A program made the position numbers and the translations under genes. From Bacteroidota bacterium (GTDB taxonomy: Bacteria > Bacteroidota > Bacteroidia > Chitinophagales > Chitinophagaceae), in the NCBI GenBank assembly GCA_023433345.1, contig JAEZDA010000004.1, positions 1 through 17,510 of the forward strand: a stretch of DNA of 17,510 nucleotides, read 5' to 3'. Positions 1 to 7,379 of the stretch are shown here, piece by piece. Numbering within the stretch: position 1 is the first letter of the stretch; each line of letters starts with the position of its first letter. The notes below the pieces were generated by a model. The model saw nothing but the letters and a program-made list of their open reading frames with translations, made no database searches and was not told the DNA's origin.

Positions 1-682
1 CAATAACGTTGGAGAATTTAAAGTCGGGCTCACGACTGTGATCATTCCGCATTCCCCATCCCAGTTTGATCTCTGGGCTTAATACAAACACAGGGAAATA
101 GATGTGAAACCCGATTCCTGCATCAATGCCATAATCAAGCTTTTGCAATTTAATTAAGCCGTCGGCTTTTTTCTTTCCTGCATTTGCCGCCATATCGTAT
201 TCAACCTTTCCTCCTGCAAACATGTACACTTTTAAATTGTTGATACGGTCACTGGTGAATTTCAGGTGAAGAGGAAATGCAAGTGTGATTCCCTGCACTT
301 TTTTCACCGTGATACTGTCTTCACCGAAAAGCCTGTCGGGGCGTGACATATTATATTCAATGGCCTTCTCAGTAAAAACAAGGTTAAGCGGGTATGTTCT
401 TAAACTGAGGTGATTGCTTAATCGTTTGTTTACCAGCCAGGCTAGATTGATTCCGGTACTGTTCACGCTTTCAATGCCACGAATGCTGTCATTATTCAGG
501 AACTGCGGGTGACGCGTAAAGTTGTAATAGGAACGGTTCACGCCAACATTAATACCAAAGTGGAATGCTTTATCATCATGCTCTTCAAGGTTGAGAGAAC
601 GTAGTTGCGCATTTGCTGCAAAGCTGCAAACCGTAAAAGCGCTCAATAACAGGATTATTTTTCTCCGCAATAAATGCTGCAT
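1..682 (-). CDS. porT: PorT-type outer-membrane protein of the type IX secretion system (3' end outside window)
   Basis: The reading frame is open from an ATG at 682 to the left edge (227 codons), so the C-terminus is missing. The N-terminus is a clear signal peptide: MQHLLRRK, then a hydrophobic stretch and a SFAANAQ cleavage region. The mature part alternates short amphipathic strands with turns (FHFGINVGVNRSYYNF, LRTYPLNLVF, GITLAFPLHLKF, KVYMFAGGKVEYDM, DAGIGFHIYFPVFVLSPEIKLGWGM), as expected of a small outer-membrane beta-barrel. PorT/SprT is a component needed for type IX secretion, the Bacteroidota route for exporting proteins with C-terminal sorting domains. The linkage to ubiE is, as I recall, typical of Bacteroidota porT. 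The start lies inside ubiE (28-bp overlap), so the two are probably cotranscribed and translationally coupled. A generic PorT-family barrel is the alternative, but the ubiE linkage favours true PorT. Confidence 0.85.
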   Translation of the reverse strand, partial: MQHLLRRKIILLLSAFTVCSFAANAQLRSLNLEEHDDKAFHFGINVGVNRSYYNFTRHPQFLNNDSIRGIESVNSTGINLAWLVNKRLSNHLSLRTYPLNLVFTEKAIEYNMSRPDRLFGEDSITVKKVQGITLAFPLHLKFTSDRINNLKVYMFAGGKVEYDMAANAGKKKADGLIKLQKLDYGIDAGIGFHIYFPVFVLSPEIKLGWGMRNDHSREPDFKFSNVI

Positions 683-1398
683 ATGCCCAGGCTCAGTTTT
701 TTTAATTGAGTGTTTTTGAAACCTAATTTGTCTAAAATGCGGGTAAAATTTTTTCCTTCGGGGAACTTATTTATGGATTCGTCTAAATATTTATATGCTG
801 TTTTATTTTTAGAAATCAACCGCCCAAACAATGGGCAAACAGCTTGAAGATAAAAATTATAAAATGGTTTAATTAAGGGAGACGATGGTTTGCTGAATTC
901 CAGCACCACCAATTTACCTCCCGGCTTCATCACGCGAAATATTTCAGAAAGTCCTTTTTCAAGGTTTTCAAAATTTCTTACGCCGAAGGCCACCGTTACA
1001 GCGTCAAACGAATCACCGGCAAAGCTTATTGTTTCGCTATCTCCCTTTAACAACTCTATCTCCCGTGTCAATCCTTCCTTTTTTAATTTTTTCCTTCCTA
1101 CTTCCAGCATGCCCTCGCTCAAATCAATACCTGTGATCTTTTCCGGTTTAAGGATCTTTGAGGCCATAATGGCTACATCCCCGGTACCGGTAGCAACATC
1201 AAGTAAGTGTTCAATTTTTCTTCCTTTCAACATCTTCAACGCATTCTTCCTCCAACCAATATCTATTCCTAAACTTAAGAACCTGTTTAGAAAATCGTAA
1301 CGGCCCGAAATGTGATCAAACATATTTTCAACCTGTTCTTTCTTTTCAAGAGCAGACTGACGGTCGGGAAGAACAGAATCATGCGCGTACTGGGCCAT
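655..1398 (-). CDS. ubiE: Demethylmenaquinone methyltransferase UbiE/MenG
   Basis: This is a 247-residue class I S-adenosylmethionine-dependent methyltransferase. SAM-binding motif I is DVATGTGD (67-74), the acidic loop after beta 2 is IDLSEGM (91-97), and the UbiE/MenG signature FGVRNF is at 138-143, followed by RVMKPGGKLVVLEFSKP. The N-terminal VENMFDHISGRYDFLNR is also typical. The enzyme methylates demethylmenaquinone to menaquinone at the cytoplasmic membrane; because Bacteroidota normally use menaquinone, the MenG role is favoured over ubiquinone synthesis. Length is normal for the family. The ATG at 1398 is preceded by a TATCTTTG box on the same strand, so the leader would be very short. 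The 3' end overlaps porT by 28 bp. Confidence 0.95.
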   Translation of the reverse strand: MAQYAHDSVLPDRQSALEKKEQVENMFDHISGRYDFLNRFLSLGIDIGWRKNALKMLKGRKIEHLLDVATGTGDVAIMASKILKPEKITGIDLSEGMLEVGRKKLKKEGLTREIELLKGDSETISFAGDSFDAVTVAFGVRNFENLEKGLSEIFRVMKPGGKLVVLEFSKPSSPLIKPFYNFYLQAVCPLFGRLISKNKTAYKYLDESINKFPEGKNFTRILDKLGFKNTQLKKLSLGICSIYCGEK

Positions 1399-1405
1399 CG
1401 GTTGG

Positions 1406-1413
1406 CAAAGATA
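1406..1413 (-). promoter_or_regulatory. Candidate -7 box for ubiE-porT
   Basis: Read on the minus strand, TATCTTTG matches the Bacteroidota -7 consensus TAnnTTTG exactly and lies 7 nt before the ubiE ATG. Only a weak -33 match (TTCG, 18 nt upstream) is visible. If used, the mRNA would be almost leaderless. The 69-bp gap to the divergent engB leaves no room for long leaders on either side. Confidence 0.4.
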
Positions 1414-1467
1414 AATGAGTTTAGGGGCCTGCGAAGGCTTTAAATTATATTATGAGTATTTTTACAA

Positions 1468-2106
1468 ATGGAGATCAAACGTGCCAGTTACAACATCAGC
1501 AGCCCTTCCGTGGAAAAATGCCCACCGCCTGATAAGCCGGAATATGCATTCATCGGCAGAAGCAATGTAGGAAAATCTTCATTGATCAATATGCTTTGTA
1601 ACAATGAGAAGCTTGCCAAAACTTCAAGGAGCCCCGGGAAAACGCAAATGATAAATCATTTTGACGTGGTAAGTGAAGGTGAAAATGAATCGCAAAAGAT
1701 CATTCAATATCCCTGGTACCTTGTTGATCTTCCCGGCTATGGGTTTGCAAAAATCAGCCTGAGCAGCCGGAGAAGGTGGGAGCAAATGACTGAACATTAT
1801 CTTAAGGAAAGAGAGAACCTTAGTATGGTTTTCGTGTTGATTGATTCGAGGCACAGCCCGCAGAAGATCGACCTTGATTTTTTGTTACAGCTCCAAAAAT
1901 GGAAAGTTCCATTCAGCCTTGTGTTCACAAAGGCCGATAAAGAAAACCAGCGTACCGTTAGTAAGAATGTTAAGGATTTTTTATTTGCGATGAAGAAAGA
2001 CTGGCAATTTTTGCCTCAGCATTTTGTAACGAGTGCAGTCAAGAAGACCGGGAGGCAGAAGTTGCTCAACCTCATTCATGAATTAAACCTTTCGGTTCTT
2101 AATTAG
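1468..2106 (+). CDS. engB: Ribosome-biogenesis GTPase EngB/YsxC/YihA
   Basis: A 212-residue single-domain GTPase of the TRAFAC EngB family, which helps assemble the large ribosomal subunit. All G motifs are visible: G1 GRSNVGKS (30-37), the switch I region with SRSPGKTQ (53-60), G3 DLPGYG (87-92), G4 TKAD (154-157) and G5-like TSAVKKTG (188-195). Length is normal. The ATG at 1468 is the first in frame, and MEIKRASYN is a natural family N-terminus. It is divergent from ubiE with a 69-bp gap. Its stop codon TAG shares the tetranucleotide TTAG with the TAA stop of the convergent YkuK-like gene. Confidence 0.95.
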   Translation: MEIKRASYNISSPSVEKCPPPDKPEYAFIGRSNVGKSSLINMLCNNEKLAKTSRSPGKTQMINHFDVVSEGENESQKIIQYPWYLVDLPGYGFAKISLSSRRRWEQMTEHYLKERENLSMVFVLIDSRHSPQKIDLDFLLQLQKWKVPFSLVFTKADKENQRTVSKNVKDFLFAMKKDWQFLPQHFVTSAVKKTGRQKLLNLIHELNLSVLN

Positions 2107-2576
2107 TTCACAACTTTATTTGCGCAGCTACTGCTGGCAAAAGCTTCGGGCTTTGCTTTAAATGCAAAACCCATTCCCAGGATGTAGCCCATAGCTTCAC
2201 GCAGGGCTTCATTGCTTTTGAACTGGGGATTGGTGTTAATGTCGGCATGCACTTCCATGTCCACATCATAAAGAGTAAACAGGTCGCAGAGTTCATAGGC
2301 GATCTCAATACTTTTTGCCACTTCCACCAACATTCTTTCTTTGATACTGTAAGAATGTGTGGTCTTTTCATTGTGAATGAACATGAAGCCTCCGTGGCCT
2401 TCCCTGAGAAAGACGATGACGGTGGCAAATTCTGTTTCCTTTCCCTTAACCTGGCTGTCTGTGCCGATACAAACTTTTAGCTTGAAACCTTGATCTGTCT
2501 CTCGCCTGATTGCATTTTCAACGGCATCTTTAATGGGAAGCTGAATGCGGTCTCCATTGAATTTTCTCCATAGCAT
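2103..2576 (-). CDS. YkuK/DUF458-family RNase H-fold protein
   Basis: A 157-residue protein resembling the YkuK (DUF458) family, predicted to adopt an RNase H-like fold. The acidic motifs expected of that fold are visible: IGTDSQ (37-42, D40) at the end of the first strand, the helix with KERMLVEVAKSIE (79-91), and VHADINTN (109-116, D112). The C-terminal SSSCANKVVN resembles the family's last conserved block. No experimentally defined substrate is known to me, so nuclease activity is inferred from the fold. The ATG at 2576 starts MLWRKFNG. The gene is a stand-alone unit convergent with engB (4-bp overlap of the 3' ends). It lies downstream of the metalloprotease terminator, so it needs its own promoter, and I see no convincing one. 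Confidence 0.8.
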   Translation of the reverse strand: MLWRKFNGDRIQLPIKDAVENAIRRETDQGFKLKVCIGTDSQVKGKETEFATVIVFLREGHGGFMFIHNEKTTHSYSIKERMLVEVAKSIEIAYELCDLFTLYDVDMEVHADINTNPQFKSNEALREAMGYILGMGFAFKAKPEAFASSSCANKVVN

Positions 2577-2645
2577 ATAAGCAGGGGTTTTCTAAAGTTA
2601 AATAAATTAAACCTTAAATTAAAATCTCTGAATATGCCGGGGTTT

Positions 2646-2669
2646 AAAATAAAAAAGGGGCCAGCCCCT
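2646..2669 (-). terminator. Rho-independent terminator of the metalloprotease gene
   Basis: On the minus strand a perfect GC-rich hairpin, AGGGGCTGGCCCCT (2669-2656), is followed directly by six T and a further T-rich tail (TTTTTATTTT). It starts 34 nt after the stop codon of the gene ending at 2703 and is the clearest intrinsic terminator in the window. A second GGGG/CCCC partner just upstream (2678-2682) allows an alternative pairing. Confidence 0.85.
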
Positions 2670-2702
2670 AACGCTGACCCCTGACTTACACATGAATCTA
2701 CC

Positions 2703-4280
2703 TTACTGTTTTATAATTCTTTCTGTTTGTTTTGAATGGGCGGAATGTAAAATCAAAATATACATTCCGGATGCAAGCTGCCCGGCAGGGATGTCATAGG
2801 TTCCGGCAGTTCCATTTCCTTTGTATATAATTTTACCGCTCACGTCTGCCAGAGCATATTGGAAGGGTTCGGTTCCCTGGATTCTTACCTGGCTTCTTAT
2901 TGTTGTAGCTACGCGGAAAGGCTTTCTTCCATCCGGAACTTTCAATCGAACCGTGTTGGAAATGGCAGTTTCATTAATGATCGAAGTAACCTTCAACCTG
3001 TACAGAATTTCTCCTGTTTTGTCAGGCCTGTAGGTAAAGCCTCGTTTATCGCCGTTCAATACAGCAACAGTTTCATATGCGATTCCATCTGAAGAGGCTT
3101 CAAGCACCTGTTCTGCGATAGGCTCATCGGCAATAATATTCCAATTGAAAGTATGACTAGCATTTTCAACCTGGCCGGTCATGGAAATTTCCCTGATAGC
3201 AAGAGGCCCAGCCGCGCCTGTGATGGTATATGAACCCAGGCTGCCATAGTCGCTCGTATTCGCATTTCCCGCGCCGCTCACTACGAAGTAGTAAGTGCCG
3301 GCATTCAACATTGTATCAACCGTTACATTCATTTTTTCGGCAGGGTTATAGATGTTGATCAATTCGCGATCGCTGTTGTAGATCTCAACCTGGATGTCAA
3401 GATTCGCACCCACGCTGCTGTTGTTCAATCCGAATGGTTTAGCCTCGAAATGGAACCAGCCATTTCGCGAAGTGGTATATACGAAGGGATCTTTATCTGC
3501 CCTCGTTGAAATTATGCCCGTTCTGCTAAAGGAGGATTCTGATAAAGGAGTTGTTGCTTCATTCATTACATCTGCAAAATCATCCTGCCTGTATCCGAAA
3601 CCGTTAGTAGTTGTTATAATAGTGAGATTATCCTGCACAAGTGCACAGCCATAAGGAGTCGGGCCTTCATTCCATCCAGTCATGTTGCGGTAGTAGCTGT
3701 TTCCCATTACAGGTGCCCAGCCGGTTTCGCCGGTTCCAACTCCTTGTGAATATGGTTCGAGAAGATTGCAATTTTCATCGTAGCGCGACTGGTGTGATAA
3801 ACCTACAGTATGCCCGCTCTCGTGGGTACAACACTCAGCAATATATTTCGCGAAGTACTGCAGCCTGTCTGAGAATACAAAGCCCGGAGTATCGTCGCCC
3901 CAAACAAAAGAGCCGATGAATGCAACACCGCCCACACCCGGATACCATCCGCTGGTGGGAGTAACGATTACGCGTGAACGCATATTTAAAGGAGCGTTCA
4001 GAAATTCAGTAGAATCAGTTGTTATATTAATGTTGAAAGGGCGGTAGTCTTCTGATACACGGTGGAAGATCTCCGTGATCTGTTCATCAGTTAATCCGGA
4101 AGGAGCGCAGTGCAGCGTCATGCCTGCATTCCAAAACGGATGATTTACGGTGTGCCCATCAAAATCGAAATAGATAGTTGCCTCAGCACCTGGCAGGCTG
4201 CTGAGTTTCGGCGTTGCCTGGGCAATAAAGGAGCCCAGTATTGCTATCGCTGCCAATAGGGTTTTTGCAATGTTTTTCAT
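2703..4280 (-). CDS. Secreted zinc metalloprotease with pre-peptidase-like and type IX sorting domains
   Basis: This is a 525-residue multidomain exported protease. Residues 1-22 are a signal peptide (MKNIAKTLLAAIAIL, then AQA). The catalytic domain opens with TIYFDFDGHTV (35-44) and carries the metzincin zinc motif HESGHTVGLSH (153-163: H153, E154, H157, H163), with a likely Met-turn at PVMGNSYY (190-197, M192). Residues about 260-355 form a jelly-roll like the bacterial pre-peptidase C-terminal domain (NGWFHFEAKPFG; AGTYYFVVSGAGN). Residues about 357-447 resemble the beta-sandwich linker common in Bacteroidota exoproteins (FNWNIIADEPIAEQVLEASSDG). The last ~75 residues, ending GMYILILHSAHSKQTERIIKQ, look like a type A C-terminal sorting domain recognised by the type IX system. 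PorT of that system is encoded in the same window. The substrate is unknown. An intrinsic terminator follows. Confidence 0.9.
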   Translation of the reverse strand: MKNIAKTLLAAIAILGSFIAQATPKLSSLPGAEATIYFDFDGHTVNHPFWNAGMTLHCAPSGLTDEQITEIFHRVSEDYRPFNINITTDSTEFLNAPLNMRSRVIVTPTSGWYPGVGGVAFIGSFVWGDDTPGFVFSDRLQYFAKYIAECCTHESGHTVGLSHQSRYDENCNLLEPYSQGVGTGETGWAPVMGNSYYRNMTGWNEGPTPYGCALVQDNLTIITTTNGFGYRQDDFADVMNEATTPLSESSFSRTGIISTRADKDPFVYTTSRNGWFHFEAKPFGLNNSSVGANLDIQVEIYNSDRELINIYNPAEKMNVTVDTMLNAGTYYFVVSGAGNANTSDYGSLGSYTITGAAGPLAIREISMTGQVENASHTFNWNIIADEPIAEQVLEASSDGIAYETVAVLNGDKRGFTYRPDKTGEILYRLKVTSIINETAISNTVRLKVPDGRKPFRVATTIRSQVRIQGTEPFQYALADVSGKIIYKGNGTAGTYDIPAGQLASGMYILILHSAHSKQTERIIKQ

Positions 4281-4326
4281 GGAATACTAGTTAGGATGTT
4301 GGATATGGATATCAGCGTGATGCCAA

Positions 4327-4773
4327 TTATAATTTGCAGGTTTCGAGCAACCTTGCCGTGTTTATTTTTATGAGCGAATAGTTTCCTTTTTCATCCCTTT
4401 TTATTTCAAATCCGTCATTCGAAGAGATGTTCATTATGCGGCCAACCCAGGAGATGGATTTGTCTTTGTTAACTTGCCGGCTTAAATGAAACAATGCGTT
4501 ATTGTAACGGGGAGATTCGATCACAATGCTGCTCAGGTTATGATAGGGATGCACAATGCTTTTAATTCTTCCGGAAAATGTGAACTCCGCCCCGAACTTG
4601 AGTGATATAAAGCTGTTAGGTTTTTGCGAAAATGCTTTTTCAAATTGCGAAGTTTCACATTGCAATTTTTCAGGGATGCCTTCAAACAGGCTCACATTCT
4701 TTTTTTGTGAGAAGCATACCGTGCTGATTAGGGTCAGCATGAATGCAAAAAATAGCTTTTCGATGGATTTCAT
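4327..4773 (-). CDS. Small secreted protein of unknown function
   Basis: I do not recognise this 148-residue protein. It starts with a good signal peptide (MKSIEKLFFAFMLTLISTVCFSQ, cleavage near residue 22). The ATG at 4773 was preferred because that peptide begins there; an in-frame upstream ATG at 4893 would put 40 unrelated residues before it and overlap the preceding gene. The mature part is about 125 residues, polar, with likely beta strands (SFISLKFGAEFTFSGRIKSIV, SSIVIESPRYNNALFHLSRQV, ISWVGRIMNI, GFEIKRDEKGNYSLIKI). There is no lipobox cysteine, no type IX sorting tail and no catalytic motif. It lies 46 bp before the metalloprotease on the same strand, so a shared transcript is possible. 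A functional link to the protease is only a guess. Confidence 0.75.
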   Translation of the reverse strand: MKSIEKLFFAFMLTLISTVCFSQKKNVSLFEGIPEKLQCETSQFEKAFSQKPNSFISLKFGAEFTFSGRIKSIVHPYHNLSSIVIESPRYNNALFHLSRQVNKDKSISWVGRIMNISSNDGFEIKRDEKGNYSLIKINTARLLETCKL

Positions 4774-4856
4774 GGTTTTGTTTTTACTGGATATAGGATT
4801 GATCCACCATGAAACGCTGAAAGAAAGGAATTTATTATACCGGATGCTAAAAAAAA

Positions 4857-5222
4857 TTAATACTGGCCGGTTCCCAGCATCACTAGCGTGCAAGCATTTA
4901 CAGTATTGATATTATTATTTTTTGCAAGAGATGCGAGCTCCGCATTTTCTGTGCCCGGATTGAATATAATACGTTTCGGGTTGAGAGACAGGATGTAATC
5001 GTAATACTGCTTTTGGTGCGCGGGGTTGAGATAAAGGGTGACGGTGTCCACATCAGCCGCTTCAACGGCTCCCTTATGGATGGTAACGTCATCCACTGTA
5101 CCCGTCGTTTTACCTACTGCAACTACTGGATGATGATGTTTTCTTAAACTTTTCACCGCGAGAAAGCTGTACCTGTTAGGATTTTCGGACGCCCCAAGGA
5201 CGACTGTTTTTTTTGTTGACAT
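4857..5222 (-). CDS. CoA-binding (Rossmann-fold) protein, YccU-like
   Basis: A 121-residue single-domain protein of the CoA_binding_2 type. The N-terminal glycine loop KKTVVLGASENPNRYS (4-19) matches the family pattern (V.GAS.NP.RYS). The HPVVAVG, DTVTLYLNP and KRIIFNPGTEN segments are the expected strands and turns of the Rossmann fold. The family is thought to bind CoA or a similar nucleotide, but its cellular role is unclear. The gene starts 10 bp after the DCC-family gene and is probably in the same operon. The start codon region contains eight A in a row (codons 3-6), which is short and looks incidental. Confidence 0.85.
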   Translation of the reverse strand: MSTKKTVVLGASENPNRYSFLAVKSLRKHHHPVVAVGKTTGTVDDVTIHKGAVEAADVDTVTLYLNPAHQKQYYDYILSLNPKRIIFNPGTENAELASLAKNNNINTVNACTLVMLGTGQY

Positions 5223-5232
5223 AACTGATCAC

Positions 5233-5631
5233 TTATTTAAGGAACCGCTCCATAATATCAGGGGAAGGCATCATACAGGAATCTTGTTTGCCAAACCATT
5301 TGTAACGGTTCCTGGCCACATAACTGTATAATGCATTTCTGATGAAAGGAGGTACAATAATGAAGCCATACAGCAGGGGATATGGAAAGGGGAGACCTTT
5401 TGCGATGCGAAGCGTTGCAGTGGACTTTTGATAGAACCGTCCTCTTGAAACTAAAATTATGCTTTCAGGATTGTCGCAATTCAAGTGTTTATCAGCTAAC
5501 TTTTTACCTGCCTCGCTTTGCAGTGCAGCAAACATGAATTTTCGGTGAACATCGCGCCTGAGGATAAATTTCACAGCGCCGTTGCAGAGATTGCACACGC
5601 CGTCAAACAAGATGACGGAACTTTCCACCAT
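5233..5631 (-). CDS. DCC-family (DUF393/YuxK) thiol-disulfide oxidoreductase-like protein
   Basis: A 132-residue protein of the DCC family, named for its conserved Asp-Cys-Cys. The motif FDGVCNLCNGAVKF is at 9-22 (D10, C13, C16) and gives the CxxC expected of a thioredoxin-like redox centre. The following segments (RRDVHRKFMFAALQSEAGKKL, ILVSRGRFYQKSTATLRIAKGL, YGFIIVPPFIRNALYSYVARNRYKWFG, C118) match the family layout. No substrate is established for the family. The ATG at 5631 lies 9 bp after the stop of the acetyltransferase gene, so it is probably cotranscribed with it and with the CoA-binding gene downstream. Confidence 0.88.
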   Translation of the reverse strand: MVESSVILFDGVCNLCNGAVKFILRRDVHRKFMFAALQSEAGKKLADKHLNCDNPESIILVSRGRFYQKSTATLRIAKGLPFPYPLLYGFIIVPPFIRNALYSYVARNRYKWFGKQDSCMMPSPDIMERFLK

Positions 5632-5640
5632 ACATATTTT

Positions 5641-7317
5641 TTAAACCAGCATTGTTACCGGGTTTTCCAAAAATCCTTTGAGAGTTTGAAGAAATGCAGC
5701 ACCAACAGCACCATCAACAGTTCGATGGTCGCAACTCATGGTAACTTTCATCACATTGGTCACATCAAAGTTTCCGTTTCTGCGTATCACCACTTCCTTT
5801 ATTCTGCCAACTGCCAGTATGCAACTATCAGGCGGATTGATGATGGCCGTGAATTCATCAATATCCATCATTCCAAGGTTGGATATTGAAAAAGTATTTC
5901 CACTGAATTCCTGCGGCTGAAGTTTCTTGTTGCGGGCTTTGCCGTACAGTTCCTTTGCTTCTTCAGCAATTTGCGACAATGTTTTCTGATCGGCGAACTT
6001 GATAACGGGAACGATGAGCCCTTCAGGAAGCGCTACAGCAGAACCTATATGAATATGATGATTGTGCCTGATATAATCGCCCATCCAACTGCTGTTAACG
6101 TCTGGGTGTAAACGAAGAGCGGTTGCACTTGCCTTTATCACCATGTCGTTGTAGGAGATCTTCACAGGGCTCACTTCATTCATAGCTTCGCGCGCCTTAA
6201 TAGCATTGTCCATGTTTATCTCCATGGTAAGGTAGAAGTGAGGAGCGCTGAACTTGCTCTCTCCAAGCCTGCGTGCAATCACTTTACGCATTTGAGTGAG
6301 ATCGGTATCCGTATGAGTTTCCTTACCTGCAGTGAACGGAACTGCGCGTTTAGCCTGAGATGATTCCTGTTGTTGAGCAGACTGAGTAGCAGGGGAATAA
6401 GATTCTATATCCTTTCTTGTTATACGACCGCCATCTCCGGTTCCTTTAATTTCTGAAAGATCGTAGCCTTTATCGGCCGCCATCTTACGCGCGAGTGGAG
6501 AAGCTTTCAGGCGTCCGCCTTCCTGCACGGGTTCTTCGGAAGGAGCAGCTTTTTCATTCCCTTGTGAAGTTTCAACTTGCGGAGCTTCTGTTTTTTCGTC
6601 TGGCTTTTGCTCCGTTTGTTTGTTTGAAGTTTCCGCCGGTTTATTTTTTTCCGCTTCCACATAGGCCTTTACATCCGTGCCTTCCTTGCCTACTATGGCT
6701 ATGATCTGGTTGATCTTTGCGGCCTGGCCTGCTTCAACACCAATATAGAGTAAGGTTCCTTCCTCGTAACCAACAACCTCCATCGTCGCTTTGTCTGTTT
6801 CAACTTCGGCCAATACATCGTCGCTTTTCACCTTATCTCCAACGTTTTTATGCCAGGCTATGATCTTGCCCTCGGTCATTGTATCGCTAAGGAGCGGCAT
6901 CCTGATCTCTTTAGCGCCCTCAGGAAGATTTACCGGCTCCTTGTTTCCTTCCTCTTTAGGTTTTGCCGGCTGTTCTTCTTTTTTATCGGTGGTATTGTTT
7001 TCGTCAACCGAAGATTTTTCGTCTTTTTTCGGTTGTGCATCGCCGTTACCTTCAGCTATCAAGCTCTTATAATCTTCTCCTTCCTTTCCTATTACGCCCA
7101 GTACAGCGTCAATTTTCACGGCCTCGCCTTTTTCTGCGCCAATGTAAAGCAAGGTGCCATCGTGATAGCTTTCAAGCTCCATGGTGGCCTTATCGGTTTC
7201 AACATCTGCCAATACATCGCCTGCCTTTACTTTATCGCCCACTTTTTTATGCCATCCTGCAATTATTCCTTCCGTCATCGTATCGCTCAATCGAGGCATG
7301 CGAATCACTTCTGCCAT
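5641..7317 (-). CDS. pdhC: Dihydrolipoamide acetyltransferase (E2) with two lipoyl domains, pyruvate dehydrogenase type
   Basis: A 558-residue E2 subunit. Order of parts: lipoyl domain 1 (1-80, VETDKATM, lipoylated K43); acidic/Lys-rich linker (90-135); lipoyl domain 2 (136-215, VETDKATM, K176); Pro/Glu/Gln-rich linker (222-266); peripheral subunit-binding domain (269-307, ASPLARKMA..KGTGDGGRITRKDI); catalytic acyltransferase core (330-558) with FSISNLGMM and CDHRTVDGAVGA (529-540; H531 and D535 catalytic). It transfers acetyl groups from lipoamide to CoA in the cytoplasmic pyruvate dehydrogenase complex. The two lipoyl domains and overall similarity suggest pyruvate rather than 2-oxoglutarate, though a branched-chain E2 cannot be excluded. 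No E1 or E3 gene is adjacent; the gene lies 62 bp after dnaX and just before the DCC-family gene. Confidence 0.93.
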   Translation of the reverse strand: MAEVIRMPRLSDTMTEGIIAGWHKKVGDKVKAGDVLADVETDKATMELESYHDGTLLYIGAEKGEAVKIDAVLGVIGKEGEDYKSLIAEGNGDAQPKKDEKSSVDENNTTDKKEEQPAKPKEEGNKEPVNLPEGAKEIRMPLLSDTMTEGKIIAWHKNVGDKVKSDDVLAEVETDKATMEVVGYEEGTLLYIGVEAGQAAKINQIIAIVGKEGTDVKAYVEAEKNKPAETSNKQTEQKPDEKTEAPQVETSQGNEKAAPSEEPVQEGGRLKASPLARKMAADKGYDLSEIKGTGDGGRITRKDIESYSPATQSAQQQESSQAKRAVPFTAGKETHTDTDLTQMRKVIARRLGESKFSAPHFYLTMEINMDNAIKAREAMNEVSPVKISYNDMVIKASATALRLHPDVNSSWMGDYIRHNHHIHIGSAVALPEGLIVPVIKFADQKTLSQIAEEAKELYGKARNKKLQPQEFSGNTFSISNLGMMDIDEFTAIINPPDSCILAVGRIKEVVIRRNGNFDVTNVMKVTMSCDHRTVDGAVGAAFLQTLKGFLENPVTMLV

Positions 7318-7379
7318 AGTTCTTTGTTTAAAGCCCGAAATTAAAGTAAAATCAATGAATAATGGTGATGCGCCAGTTG

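Noticed and set aside
890..1300. Long open frame antisense to ubiE
   Set aside because: It is a shadow frame: the opposite strand has full methyltransferase motifs, and this one has no recognisable protein features.
4691..4711. CTCACA/TGTGAG inverted repeat around seven T
   Set aside because: It lies inside the coding region of the small secreted protein, is only 6 bp per arm, and is probably chance.
4774..4893. Upstream ATG (4893) extending the small secreted protein by 40 residues
   Set aside because: The extension overlaps the CoA-binding gene and hides a textbook signal peptide that starts at the internal ATG at 4773.
5207..5214. Run of eight T (A8 in codons 3-6 of the CoA-binding gene) as a phase-variable tract
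   Set aside because: It is short and made of ordinary Lys/Thr codons. Nothing about this cytoplasmic gene suggests phase variation.
6781..7317. Two similar stretches about 410 bp apart in the acetyltransferase gene, as a DNA repeat
   Set aside because: They are the two lipoyl domains, already diverged at the nucleotide level; this is normal domain duplication in E2 proteins.
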